NCBI GenBank assembly: GCA_018266175.1
Contig: JAFEAY010000012.1
Coordinates: forward strand, 1-64,000
DNA: 64,000 nucleotides
Direction: 5' to 3'
From: Candidatus Dependentiae bacterium
GTDB taxonomy: Bacteria > Babelota > Babeliae > Babelales > RVW-14
Position numbers and translations under genes: made by a program. Of this stretch, positions 48,279 through 57,226 are shown one piece after another. The notes beneath the pieces are model-generated. The model had not been told where the DNA came from. It made no database searches and saw only the letters and a list, made by a program, of their open reading frames with translations. Within the stretch, counting starts at the first letter, position 1. Each line of letters begins with the position of its first letter.

Positions 48279-48995
48279 ATGACGGCAGCCCTGGAAGTTG
48301 ACCACCTCACTGTTGCTTATAAAGACACTGTCATTTTGCACGATCTTTGTGCACGTATTCCACAAGGAGTGGTTGCTGCTCTGATTGGTCCAAATGGTGC
48401 AGGTAAAACTACTTTTTTAAAATCTATCTTATCTATCGTGCAGCCACGCGCTGGTACTGTAAAATTTCTGGGAACTCCGTACAACACAATACGAAATCAA
48501 GTTGCCTACATTCCTCAACGTTCATCAATCGATTGGGACTTCCCTGCCTGCGCACGCGATGTTGCTATCATGGGTAGATATGGTTCACTTGGATGGTTCA
48601 AACGACCTGGAAAAACTGATTGGGCTCAAGCTGATCAATCACTCGAACTTGTTGGGCTCAGCAACTATGCAGCGCGGCCTATTCAAGAACTTTCTGGAGG
48701 TCAACAACAACGCCTGTTCCTTGCTCGAGCACTGGCTCAAGAAGCACAAATTTACTTGCTTGATGAACCCTTTGCAGGAATTGATGCTCACTCTGAAAAG
48801 ATGATTATTTCACTACTACACACCATGCGCGACCAGGGAAAAACAATCATCATCGTGCATCACGATTTAAATACCTTAAGTTATTTTGATTGGGCATTGC
48901 TCATTAATAAAAAAGCGGTTGCTTGCGGCCCTGTTAGCCAAGCTATTACTCCAACAACGCTTGCTCAAACCTATGGGTTGGTAGTACCATGTTAA
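48279..48995 (+). CDS. Metal ABC transporter ATPase
   Basis: 238 residues. Walker A GPNGAGKTT (37-45), signature LSGGQQQR (138-145) and Walker B IYLLDE (158-163), with the family-typical YIPQRSSIDWDFP Q-loop of MntB/ZnuC/TroB ATPases. It starts 3 bases after the binding-protein stop and overlaps the first permease gene by 7 bases, so translation is coupled. Confidence 0.95.
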   Translation: MTAALEVDHLTVAYKDTVILHDLCARIPQGVVAALIGPNGAGKTTFLKSILSIVQPRAGTVKFLGTPYNTIRNQVAYIPQRSSIDWDFPACARDVAIMGRYGSLGWFKRPGKTDWAQADQSLELVGLSNYAARPIQELSGGQQQRLFLARALAQEAQIYLLDEPFAGIDAHSEKMIISLLHTMRDQGKTIIIVHHDLNTLSYFDWALLINKKAVACGPVSQAITPTTLAQTYGLVVPC

Positions 48996-49837
48996 CAGCA
49001 TTTATTACACATCTTGAACAGATACATCCTCTCATTCCACTCGTTATCACCATGGGAATGCTGGGACTCTCTGCCGGAGTTCTGGGCTGCTTTACACTCC
49101 TACGCGGACAAAGCCTTTTTGGCGATGCAATGGCACATGCATCATTGCCAGGAATTGCACTCACATTTATGGCAACACAAACAACCAATCCTCTTGTACT
49201 CTTAGCAGGAGGCTCATGTGCAAGTTTAGTTGGAGCATTTCTTTTACATTGGATTAAGGCGAATACTCGATTAAAAATTGATGCAATTCTAGGATGCATT
49301 CTCTCTTTTTTCTTTGGCACAGGACTTGTGCTTTTAGCAATTATTCAACGTTCATATTCGGCACAACAAGCGATACTTGGACGGTTTTTATTCGGTAATG
49401 CAGCCCTTTTACTCTACAGCGATATGTTCACCATATTTTTTACTGGTGGATCGATTGTTGCTTTAGTGCTCCTCTTTTGGAAAGAGTTTTCCGTCTTTAC
49501 CTTTGATTCTACTTTTGCTCAGAGCATTGGCTACTCAGCTCGCCTTCTTGATATGCTGCTCACTCTTTTATTTATTGTTTTAATTGGTATTGGAATACAA
49601 ACGGTTGGGGTTCTTTTAATTACAACGCTGCTGATAGCACCCGCAGCGGCTGCTCGACAATGGACTTCATACTTACACAGCATGGCGTTGCTCGCAGCAG
49701 TTTTTGGAATTTTTTCCACTACTGCAGGAACTATTTTGAGCTATTACTATGAAACAATACCAACGGGTCCAGCAATGGTTGTTATTGCCACGACGTTGAC
49801 CTGTGTATCACTACTCACCACATCACGCAACACCTAG
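48989..49837 (+). CDS. Metal ABC transporter permease 1 (ABC-3 family)
   Basis: 282 residues, about eight membrane segments, with the family motif GDAMAHASLPGIAL near residues 45-60 and the conserved QTVGVLLITTLLIAPAAAAR region. It overlaps the ATPase gene by 7 bases. With the following gene it probably forms the heterodimeric channel, as TroC/TroD do. Confidence 0.93.
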   Translation: MLTAFITHLEQIHPLIPLVITMGMLGLSAGVLGCFTLLRGQSLFGDAMAHASLPGIALTFMATQTTNPLVLLAGGSCASLVGAFLLHWIKANTRLKIDAILGCILSFFFGTGLVLLAIIQRSYSAQQAILGRFLFGNAALLLYSDMFTIFFTGGSIVALVLLFWKEFSVFTFDSTFAQSIGYSARLLDMLLTLLFIVLIGIGIQTVGVLLITTLLIAPAAAARQWTSYLHSMALLAAVFGIFSTTAGTILSYYYETIPTGPAMVVIATTLTCVSLLTTSRNT

Positions 49838-49845
49838 GAGTCAAC

Positions 49846-50712
49846 ATGCTACATTTTGAGATTGCGCTTATTGCAACACTTACCGCCATTACCTGTGCTC
49901 TACCTGGAACACTCTTGGTACTACGCGGAGCATCACTTATGAGTGATGCAATCAGCCACTCGGTACTTTTAGGAATAGCGCTTATGTTTTTGTATGCACA
50001 ACGCCTTGACTCACCACTTCTTTTACTCGGAGCAGCCCTCTCTGGCCTTGGCGCAGTCATCGTTGTAGAAAAAATTATCGCATCAAAAAAATTAAAAAAG
50101 GATGCTGCTTTGGGCCTGATCTTTCCACTCTTTTTCTCACTGGGCGTTATTATCATTAGCAACTACGCCAGAGACGCGCACCTTGATACCGACATGGTAC
50201 TTTTGGGAGAACTTGCCTTTGCTCCATTTACTCGATTGAATCTGTGGAATATTGATTGTGGCCCGTATGCTGTATGGGTTTTACTGATTGCCTGCGCCAT
50301 AAATATCTTGATAGCAATGATCTTGCATAAAGAATGGCACGTTACCCTTTTTGACGCTCAATATGCTCATCTTGCCGGTTTTTCACCTGCAATTTTGCAT
50401 TACCTCCTCATGACGGTTACGAGTATCAGCGCTGTCGCAACATTCAATATAGTCGGTTCAATTGTTGTTGTAGCACTTATGATTATTCCTGCTTCAACCG
50501 CCTACCTCTGCTCTTCCAATTTTTCAACGATGCTCATGCTCAGCTGCGGGTTTGGCATTGCAAGCTCACTGGGTGGCTATGCACTTGCCATCATGCTCAA
50601 TTCATCTATTGCAGGCTGTATAGCTATGGTTTCAGGCATATTATTTGGGATTGTACTCTTGGGATCACCAGATCACGGAATTATTACTCAAATGCATCGC
50701 CGCAGTCGATAA
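49846..50712 (+). CDS. Metal ABC transporter permease 2 (ABC-3 family)
   Basis: 288 residues, 8 bases after permease 1, with about eight membrane segments and the ABC-3 motifs SDAISHSVLLGIAL and FNIVGSIVVVALMIIPASTA. It completes a troABCD-like operon with two different permeases. No terminator is obvious after it. Confidence 0.93.
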   Translation: MLHFEIALIATLTAITCALPGTLLVLRGASLMSDAISHSVLLGIALMFLYAQRLDSPLLLLGAALSGLGAVIVVEKIIASKKLKKDAALGLIFPLFFSLGVIIISNYARDAHLDTDMVLLGELAFAPFTRLNLWNIDCGPYAVWVLLIACAINILIAMILHKEWHVTLFDAQYAHLAGFSPAILHYLLMTVTSISAVATFNIVGSIVVVALMIIPASTAYLCSSNFSTMLMLSCGFGIASSLGGYALAIMLNSSIAGCIAMVSGILFGIVLLGSPDHGIITQMHRRSR

Positions 50713-50821
50713 AATCAAACTCTTCAAAAGACTCACCTTAAAATCCTGCTTGAAAAACCCATCGCAGGCTTGCCCCACACCCGTTTGACTAACTGAAACT
50801 ATTTGGTAGGCTGATGAGTAA

Positions 50822-50860
50822 CAATAGGAAAATAATGTCAATATTTTAAATCCTATTGTA
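50822..50860 (+). promoter_or_regulatory. Hairpin-forming inverted repeat upstream of the second zinc-finger gene
   Basis: ACAATAGGA pairs with TCCTATTGT (9 bp) and the inner AAATA with TATTT. It lies 40 bases before the start of the zinc-finger gene. It could act as an operator or as a weak end signal for the metal operon. Confidence 0.4.
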
Positions 50861-50902
50861 AAGAATTGAACTCCTGAAATGCCAATTATGTAAAGGTTCA
50901 TG

Positions 50903-52045
50903 ATGAACATGGTTAAAAATGTAATTTTTTTGATAATAAGCTTACATGGTTTTGTCTATTCTGCTTTTGCTATGCAGGATAATAACGATAAATTATGGGT
51001 AAAAAAGGCTGTTGTTAAAACTGAACAATCAAGTAGTCAGCGCTCCATACAAAGGACGTTAAACAACAACAATAATAGCAATAACCATCAAAGACAAAAT
51101 AACCTGCAAAAAACTCCTGCGAATCGAATATCAACACTTGTAAGTGCACTCTTGAATCAAGATTGTAGCGATCATGCGCTCACGGCAGAACTTCTCTGGA
51201 ATGATTATACATTAGAAGAAATTAAAAACGCTCGAATTGCACTTCAAGCAAGTCAAACAGGTGCTTACTTAACCTTTGATGAAGTTACAGCTGCAATAGG
51301 AAACCCGAATGCTGTACTCACCGTGCTTATCACAGCACTCAGAAAAATACTCAATGAACAAAAATTAGGACACCTATCTACTCGAGTTAAACATCCAACA
51401 GATGAGATGGTGATCGAGTGGCTTCAAAAATATTTGTATACACCAAAGCTATCTGAGCAAAGCGTAGATCAAGTATACGAGTACTACCAAAATGGTAGCT
51501 TTATTCAAAAGCTCAGGCTTTTCCAAACAAGAGATCTTGGCCGCTATGTTTTTTACAATACACAAGCTCGGTTAAATGGCACATATCAAGAATGTGCAGA
51601 ACTTGACCAAGAATATGTAGAACCCCAAACTCAGCCAAAAAAAAGAAAATTTGAATTCCTAAATAACAACAACAATAATCAAGTTACTGAAAAAAAGCCT
51701 TATCACAACAAGAAAATTCGTACCGAAAAAGAAGAGGCTGCATCTTTTAAATCAACGGCTGAGAAGATTCCTTGTAGATTTGATGGTTGCAATATCACTG
51801 CGACATTTGGGTCTAATCTAAAATTGCACTATCTCTCGAGCAATCACCGAGCCTGCCCATACGGCAACTGCGATAAAACTGACGTACAACGTATGAATAT
51901 AGCTGAGTTAAAACAACATTTACACGATGCCCATTCAAATGAATCACAAGAGGTCTATTTCTGCGAAACATGTAATTTTGTAGGAATTATTGGATCGTGT
52001 AGTAGGCGACATGAAGAAGGTAAAAAACATAAACAATTAAACTAA
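50903..52045 (+). CDS. Secreted C2H2 zinc-finger protein with Asn-rich linkers
   Basis: 380 residues; the ATG at 50903 is preferred (AAAGG six bases upstream), with neighbouring ATGs at 50900 and 50909 possible. Signal peptide KNVIFLIISLHGFVYSAFA. Two poly-asparagine linkers (NNNNNSNN near residue 55, NNNNNQ near 255) flank a helical middle domain. Three C2H2 fingers lie at the C-terminus: CRFDGCNITATFGSNLKLHY, CPYGNCDKTDVQRMNIAEL with a following H-x4-H, and CETCNFVGIIGSCSRRH. A basic patch (KKRKF) precedes the second linker. It combines export, low complexity and eukaryote-like fingers; a host-directed role is inference. Confidence 0.85.
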   Translation: MNMVKNVIFLIISLHGFVYSAFAMQDNNDKLWVKKAVVKTEQSSSQRSIQRTLNNNNNSNNHQRQNNLQKTPANRISTLVSALLNQDCSDHALTAELLWNDYTLEEIKNARIALQASQTGAYLTFDEVTAAIGNPNAVLTVLITALRKILNEQKLGHLSTRVKHPTDEMVIEWLQKYLYTPKLSEQSVDQVYEYYQNGSFIQKLRLFQTRDLGRYVFYNTQARLNGTYQECAELDQEYVEPQTQPKKRKFEFLNNNNNNQVTEKKPYHNKKIRTEKEEAASFKSTAEKIPCRFDGCNITATFGSNLKLHYLSSNHRACPYGNCDKTDVQRMNIAELKQHLHDAHSNESQEVYFCETCNFVGIIGSCSRRHEEGKKHKQLN

Positions 52046-52098
52046 AAATTAAATTAAGAAATGTCGGTTATTAGATACTAAAACAGGGGGGTTATATA

Positions 52099-52785
52099 AT
52101 GATCACTACTCGCTTACGCGTAAAAGAATTGTTACGCGAACGTCGCTGGACCATGAAAGTACTGGCTGAAAAGACCGGTATCTCGGAAAGTTACTTGACT
52201 CACATCAAGAACGGAACACGTCGTTGGAACGAAGACGCGCTCAAAAAGCTTTCAGAAGCTTTTGAACTTGAGCCTGTTGATTTGTTTGATCTTGGAAAAG
52301 ACCGGACCGATCGAGTTTCAACGCAAATCCAAATGCCAAAGTCTGATGATGATAACAATTCGCCGCTTAATCTTAAGCTGAAAATTGTTCCTGTTGTTGG
52401 TGAAATTCCAGCACAACCATCAGAGTTCAATAACCAGGCAACACAAATTGCAACTGGCTTTAAGGACCAATTTGTTCCTGTTATTGCAAACGAAGACAGC
52501 CCAATGTTCTGCCTCAACGTGCAAGACAGTGGCTATGCTCCAAACTTTGTTAAGGGCGATCTTTTGATTATTGCTCCTGGCATGTGGACAAGCTCTGGGG
52601 ACACCGTTGCAGTTGAATATGGCAACGAAAATCCAACACGCGCAATTATGCAAATCAACTTCATGGATGAATTTATTGTCCTTGAGTCGGTTAACCATAA
52701 AAAAGCTCCGCTTGCTCTTGTTAAAGGTAAAGATCATTGTCGAATTATTGGCAAGGTAATTTACCGCTACCAAAAGCTTTCGTAA
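52099..52785 (+). CDS. XRE-type regulator with S24/LexA-like C-terminal domain
   Basis: 228 residues. The N-terminal helix-turn-helix is at about 18-38 (MKVLAEKTGISESYLTHIKN). The C-terminal domain (about 125-225) resembles the S24 fold of LexA/CI: S144 in QDSGYAPNFVKGDLLII sits where the nucleophile is. The expected catalytic lysine is not evident (the strand reads PTRAIMQI), and no Ala-Gly cleavage site stands out in the linker, so it may be a non-cleaving, signal-sensing repressor. GGGGGG precedes the ATG. A strong terminator follows, so it is monocistronic. Target genes are unknown. Confidence 0.85.
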   Translation: MITTRLRVKELLRERRWTMKVLAEKTGISESYLTHIKNGTRRWNEDALKKLSEAFELEPVDLFDLGKDRTDRVSTQIQMPKSDDDNNSPLNLKLKIVPVVGEIPAQPSEFNNQATQIATGFKDQFVPVIANEDSPMFCLNVQDSGYAPNFVKGDLLIIAPGMWTSSGDTVAVEYGNENPTRAIMQINFMDEFIVLESVNHKKAPLALVKGKDHCRIIGKVIYRYQKLS

Positions 52786-52820
52786 GCTTATCAGGATTTC
52801 TTATTTCACCTGAAATCAAA

Positions 52821-52865
52821 AATATGCTTGATGGATGCTTCATTATTCATCAAGCATATTTTTTT
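52821..52865 (+). terminator. Rho-independent terminator after the regulator
   Basis: Perfect 13-bp arms (AATATGCTTGATG and CATCAAGCATATT) around a 14-base loop, then a run of T. Confidence 0.9.
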
Positions 52866-52892
52866 AGACCTAAAATAATGGGGGGAAATGTC

Positions 52893-54401
52893 GTGAAAAA
52901 TTTAAAAATAACCAAAGCACTTTTACTCACAGCACTGCTGAGTGCATCACAACTTGCTGCAATGGACAACCCAGAAGAAGATTTCTTAGATAGCTCTTTT
53001 TGTATGGATATAGATCTAGAATTGGATTCGTTTGATTTTTATTTTCATCAAAAAAAAGAATCAAACCTATCTGAATATTCGCATAACAAAAATCCTAATA
53101 TTATTATCCAAGACGATACAGAAAATAAACTCCCAACTTCAGGACCTGAAGAAGAGCTCATTGCTCACATGATAAGAAAATTGGCGTACAGCGCCGATAT
53201 AAAACAACCGATCAACCAAATCCTCAAGAATTTTAATACACCAAAAATTCTTCTTAATCGTGATATTGGCGTAGCAAAACCTTTGTTAATCGAAAGTTAT
53301 TTTGAGAAAATATCAGCGTTAAGCCAATATTTTTCTGAATGCATGTATCACTCACATCAAGTGAAAAATTCTATTTTCTACCTACCGCCTTTTCGAAAGT
53401 TTATTCAACTTCGCGATGGCTCATTGGCTTTTTCCAGCTTATTCTCAGATATTGAAGAAAATGGAACCATCCAAATCAGACAAGTTGATACTCAATCAGA
53501 AGCACCAGAACTCGTACATTTACTTTCAGATAGTCGTCAATACGGAGAAGAATGCGCATACATGGTTCAACTTGATGACAACCGCCTTGCATCTTATTCT
53601 GCTGATGAAATGATACGAATATGGGACATTATCGCAGGAAAGTGCTTAAAAAAATTTCACGCTCACCATATTGGCAACGTTACAGGCCTCATTAACCTAC
53701 CAGATGGAAATCTTGCAACCTGCTCAAAAGACCGCACAATAAGAACTTGGGATGTCAAAACAGGAACTTGCTTAGATATAAAAATTCATACAGACGAAAT
53801 CACGTCGGCTCTACAGCTTCACGATGGCCGCATTGTTTACAGCACAACTACAGGCTGCATAAGAATCTTAGATCTTCAAACCGGTAAAAACTTAGATCTG
53901 ATCAACAATACTCATGAAATAATTTGCATGAAACAGCTTTACGATGGACGCCTTGCTTTTGGCTCAGCTAACGGTTCCATTAAAATTTTGAATATGGACA
54001 CCAAACAGAGCATAAAGCTTAATGAACATACCGACCAAGTCACGAGCATAATTCAACTCAAAGATGGCCAGCTTATCTCGGCTTCACATGATAGTACTAT
54101 AAAAATATGGAATATTAACACAGGTAAATGCCACTCAACACTTAAAAACCAATGGGTCAATAGTTGTATTACTCAACTGAATGATGGAAATATTCTTCTA
54201 TACCCAATCGATTACGGTATACCCAAAATAGTAACGATGCACCCCCAAAATTTATCATTAACACAAATAGCTCTCATAGTTCAATTACAGCAACATCGCA
54301 ACACTCATGAAAAAATAGAGCTGCATAGCGACTGGCACGAAGTCTTTAAAACCATTCCTGAAGAATTTAAAGAACCATTTTTGAATAGAATTAACCAATA
54401 A
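52893..54401 (+). CDS. Secreted WD40-repeat protein
   Basis: 502 residues from a GTG at 52893, chosen because GGGGGAAA lies upstream and the next codons match the start of the downstream paralogue (KNLKITKALLL in both). Signal peptide to ASQLAA. The N-terminal 200 residues are acidic and helical. Then come six to seven WD40 repeats with clear IRIWD/TWDVKTG/IKIWNINTGK endings. The C-terminal tail (LTQIALIVQLQQHR, then HSDWHEVFKTIPEEF) is shared with the paralogue. WD40 propellers bind proteins; export and the eukaryote-like fold suggest a host or surface target. Tandem duplicate, 29 bases before the next gene. Confidence 0.88.
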   Translation: MKNLKITKALLLTALLSASQLAAMDNPEEDFLDSSFCMDIDLELDSFDFYFHQKKESNLSEYSHNKNPNIIIQDDTENKLPTSGPEEELIAHMIRKLAYSADIKQPINQILKNFNTPKILLNRDIGVAKPLLIESYFEKISALSQYFSECMYHSHQVKNSIFYLPPFRKFIQLRDGSLAFSSLFSDIEENGTIQIRQVDTQSEAPELVHLLSDSRQYGEECAYMVQLDDNRLASYSADEMIRIWDIIAGKCLKKFHAHHIGNVTGLINLPDGNLATCSKDRTIRTWDVKTGTCLDIKIHTDEITSALQLHDGRIVYSTTTGCIRILDLQTGKNLDLINNTHEIICMKQLYDGRLAFGSANGSIKILNMDTKQSIKLNEHTDQVTSIIQLKDGQLISASHDSTIKIWNINTGKCHSTLKNQWVNSCITQLNDGNILLYPIDYGIPKIVTMHPQNLSLTQIALIVQLQQHRNTHEKIELHSDWHEVFKTIPEEFKEPFLNRINQ

Positions 54402-54430
54402 CAGAAACCAAAATAATGAAGAAATATTGC

Positions 54431-56059
54431 ATGAAAAATTTAAAAATAACCAAAGCACTTTTACTCATAGCACTCGTGTGTGCATCGCAACTCATAGGAA
54501 TGGACAACCCACACGCCGGCGTACCCAATAACAAGAAGCAACAACCCAAAAAACGTAACCGATCTAATTCTGACGATGAGCTTGACCTCATGCAATTAAA
54601 GCATCTTAAGCTTGATGATAATGATCATGATACAGAAGAATCTGATACTGACATGGATAAAGATACCGACATTGAAATGCTTAATGAGGTATTTGCTCAA
54701 ATAAGCTTTAATACTGAAATGAATCATAATATTATTACGATGGAAGAAATCGATCTTGTAAATAAAGCAAAACAACTAGTTTATGAAGCTGATATAACAG
54801 AGTCAATCAAGAGCGAGCTTTTAAATTTTGAAGATAGGCTTGATTGGGATTACCGATTCACGCAAAACGATCTATCATTAAGCAAACACTTTCCAGCATG
54901 CAAAAACAGCAGCATCTCTGACATAGCAATAAAGAGCCTTAACCAACTCCCCAAAGATAAAAAAATTATCTTATTGCATAACCAAAACCCATCGTCATCG
55001 TTAGTTGCTTTTTATGATCATGATAACAGTAACATGATAGAAATTTGGCGACTCGATGGTGAATTAGGAGAATGTAAACATCTAAAAACTATTAATTCTA
55101 ATCAATTCATTGATGAAAAGATTACAACAATAACACAACGTGAAAATGATAGTCTCGCAGTATGTTATTGGAATTCCCATATAAAAATAAGCTCTATAAA
55201 ATTGATCGATTTTAATAATAAAAGTAACGATACCATTTTTAGAAGTCGTCAACTCATAACGTACGCTACTTCTCTTGAACATGGAAAACTAGCTTTGAGC
55301 CTTGAATGCGGTACTGTAAGGATTTTGGATTTAGCCTCAGGAAGTACATTTGATCTTATCGATACCAATCTCAACTCTTCATGCGTTACCAAATTGCACA
55401 ACAGTTTTATTGCATCGGGTTCGGATTCAGGAGTTATACAAATTTGGGACACCAACCGCAATAAGTGCATCGCCCAGTGTGACACCTCTTATCAAAATAC
55501 TTTTACAAATAACGCAAACTTAGATACCGAAATGTCATCTCAAGATCCCTGCGCTCATTCCGTTACAAGCATCATTCCTCTGCATAAAAGTAATGGCAAC
55601 CAATTTGCTTCACTGCTCAGCAATGATATCATCAAAATTTGGAATTTTAATGATATTTTACAAACATATGAATGCTCAAAATCGCTCCAAAACGCGGATA
55701 CCAAATACATTCAATCGATTGCTCAACTTTGTGATGGAAATATTATTTCATCTAACCTTTACCCTTCGCAAAACAAAAGCTCTATAAAAATTTGGGATAT
55801 AAAGACAGGTAAATGCCTAAAAAGCTTTGAGTTCACAGGTTCAATTACACAAGTAATTCCACTGCATAACGGAGACGTACTCATTTTACGAAATTATCGC
55901 ACACCAACGCTGCCTTCTGTACGCCCACCCTCTTTTACATTGGCGCAGATAGCCCTTATTGTAAAATTACACCAACATCGCTATACAAGCGAAATAATGG
56001 AGATGCATGATGATTGGAAGGCAATACTTCTAACGCTACCTCAATGTTTTCAAAGCTAA
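54431..56059 (+). CDS. Secreted WD40-repeat protein (tandem paralogue)
   Basis: 542 residues from the ATG at 54431; an ATG at 54416 would add five residues but the paralogue supports the internal one. Signal peptide KNLKITKALLLIALVCASQL. A long acidic, Asp-rich segment (HDTEESDTDMDKDTDIEM) follows. WD40-like repeats are more eroded than in its neighbour (GTVRILDLASGSTFDL, SGVIQIWDTNRNKC, SIKIWDIKTGKCLKSF). The C-terminal helical tail (LAQIALIVKLHQHR, DDWKAILLTLPQCF) is conserved. Signal-coding DNA is almost identical to the preceding gene, so duplication is fairly recent while the middles diverged. Confidence 0.86.
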   Translation: MKNLKITKALLLIALVCASQLIGMDNPHAGVPNNKKQQPKKRNRSNSDDELDLMQLKHLKLDDNDHDTEESDTDMDKDTDIEMLNEVFAQISFNTEMNHNIITMEEIDLVNKAKQLVYEADITESIKSELLNFEDRLDWDYRFTQNDLSLSKHFPACKNSSISDIAIKSLNQLPKDKKIILLHNQNPSSSLVAFYDHDNSNMIEIWRLDGELGECKHLKTINSNQFIDEKITTITQRENDSLAVCYWNSHIKISSIKLIDFNNKSNDTIFRSRQLITYATSLEHGKLALSLECGTVRILDLASGSTFDLIDTNLNSSCVTKLHNSFIASGSDSGVIQIWDTNRNKCIAQCDTSYQNTFTNNANLDTEMSSQDPCAHSVTSIIPLHKSNGNQFASLLSNDIIKIWNFNDILQTYECSKSLQNADTKYIQSIAQLCDGNIISSNLYPSQNKSSIKIWDIKTGKCLKSFEFTGSITQVIPLHNGDVLILRNYRTPTLPSVRPPSFTLAQIALIVKLHQHRYTSEIMEMHDDWKAILLTLPQCFQS

Positions 56060-56077
56060 GATTAACTAAATTCTATG

Positions 56078-56100
56078 AGGGGGTCGCTCTCAGACCCCCT
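56078..56100 (+). terminator. GC-rich hairpin after the WD40 pair
   Basis: AGGGGGTC pairs with GACCCCCT around a 7-base loop, 18 bases after the stop. No T run follows directly, so strength is uncertain. Confidence 0.55.
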
Positions 56101-56249
56101 GCTCCAAGAAACTCCATCTTTTTGCCCCTAATCCCTACCCAGAACCCTCTTTATGGATTTTTTCCAAATACTAGCTGTCAAACTTGCAAAAAAACCGCCA
56201 TCTGATAGGCTTAATTCTGATTTTCACGTTGAAAGTCAAAGGGTACCGT

Positions 56250-56268
56250 TAACGGTCATTGGCCGTTA
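56250..56268 (+). promoter_or_regulatory. Hairpin in the rpsF leader
   Basis: TAACGG-TCATTGG-CCGTTA lies about 45 bases before the rpsF start. rpsF leaders in many bacteria bind the S6:S18 complex for autoregulation; whether this stem does so is not shown by the sequence. Confidence 0.3.
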
Positions 56269-56312
56269 TCTCCCCCTGTTTTTAATACGAACGATACGGG
56301 AGAACCATATCT

Positions 56313-56798
56313 ATGCTACGTTATGAAACGTTAATTCTGGCTCGTCCAGAAATCACTCAAGATGAGCTCACGCTCCTTGAACGCCAAATCGAAAAACTTG
56401 TTTCCACCGCTCCACAGGGCAAACTGAGCTCTTTTGACCGTTGGGGCAAGTACCGCCTTTGCTTCCCTGTTGCAAAAAACGAATATGGAATTTACGTTCT
56501 TGCTCGTTACGAAGTTGAAGCTTCCAGTGCAACCGGTGGTATGTTCAAAGAACTTGATACTTTCCTTAAGATCAAGTGCAATGACTTCATTATGCGCCAT
56601 GTCCATATCAAACTTGCAAAAAATGCTCCTGCTCACTATCAAAAGCCAGACGCTTTGGATGCAAGCAGATCTGCAAACATCGACACATTCTTGAAAGAGA
56701 ACAAAGTTGAAAGCCTTTTGAGCAGCGTTGATGCTGCATCAACAAAAGGTGAAGCAGAAGAAGGTACAGGCTTTGATAACTACGATGAACAAGAGTAA
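56313..56798 (+). CDS. rpsF: 30S ribosomal protein bS6
   Basis: 161 residues: the ~100-residue bS6 core (MLRYETLILARPEITQDELT at the start, RWGKYRLCFPVAKNEYGIYV in the middle, IKCNDFIMRHVHIKLAKN at the end) plus a C-terminal acidic extension (STKGEAEEGTGFDNYDEQE). It binds bS18 on the small-subunit platform. GGGAG precedes the start. rpsR follows after 31 bases; no ssb gene lies between them, unlike the common rpsF-ssb-rpsR order. Confidence 0.95.
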   Translation: MLRYETLILARPEITQDELTLLERQIEKLVSTAPQGKLSSFDRWGKYRLCFPVAKNEYGIYVLARYEVEASSATGGMFKELDTFLKIKCNDFIMRHVHIKLAKNAPAHYQKPDALDASRSANIDTFLKENKVESLLSSVDAASTKGEAEEGTGFDNYDEQE

Positions 56799-56829
56799 TT
56801 TCTTGCACATTCTTGATAAGGATTAAACT

Positions 56830-57114
56830 ATGTCAAAATTCAAATTAAAAGTAAGTTCACGATTGCTTAAGAAAAAAATTCGTAAACAATCTTACCTTAC
56901 TCCTAAGCACTGCAGATTTTGCGGTAGCGACGAGCAAGAAGCAAATCTTGATTACAAGAACGTAAACCTTTTACGTATTTTCTTGACTGAACGTAACAAA
57001 ATTTTGCCTCAGCGTGTATCAGGCAACTGCCTGTTCCACCAACGTATGCTTGCAACCCAAATTAAGGTTTCTCGCAGCATGGCATTGTTACCATTTTGCT
57101 CAATGCACGTATAA
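56830..57114 (+). CDS. rpsR: 30S ribosomal protein bS18
   Basis: 94 residues with the bS18 core (YKNVNLLRIFLTERNKILPQ, RVSGNCLFHQRMLATQIKVS, RSMALLPFC). The N-terminal CRFCGSDEQ and later cysteines could form a zinc site, as in the C+ type of S18. AAGGA precedes the start. It partners with bS6 encoded just upstream. A strong hairpin follows. Confidence 0.95.
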   Translation: MSKFKLKVSSRLLKKKIRKQSYLTPKHCRFCGSDEQEANLDYKNVNLLRIFLTERNKILPQRVSGNCLFHQRMLATQIKVSRSMALLPFCSMHV

Positions 57115-57138
57115 ACAGATCCTTTTGAAATAGCACAA

Positions 57139-57181
57139 ATAGTGGAAGGATGCTTGCAATTTCATGGTCCTTCCACTATTC
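57139..57181 (+). terminator. Strong hairpin between rpsR and typA
   Basis: Perfect 13-bp arms (AATAGTGGAAGGA and TCCTTCCACTATT) around a 17-base loop, followed by TCGTTTCTTA. Probably ends the rpsF-rpsR transcript. Confidence 0.75.
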
Positions 57182-57226
57182 GTTTCTTAACGTAACAGGA
57201 TAGAACGCTTACAGAGGTTTTAAATT

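Noticed and set aside
52099-52785. Assignment as LexA / SOS repressor
   Set aside because: The DNA-binding part is XRE-type rather than the LexA winged helix, the lysine and cleavage site are not evident, and no SOS genes lie nearby.
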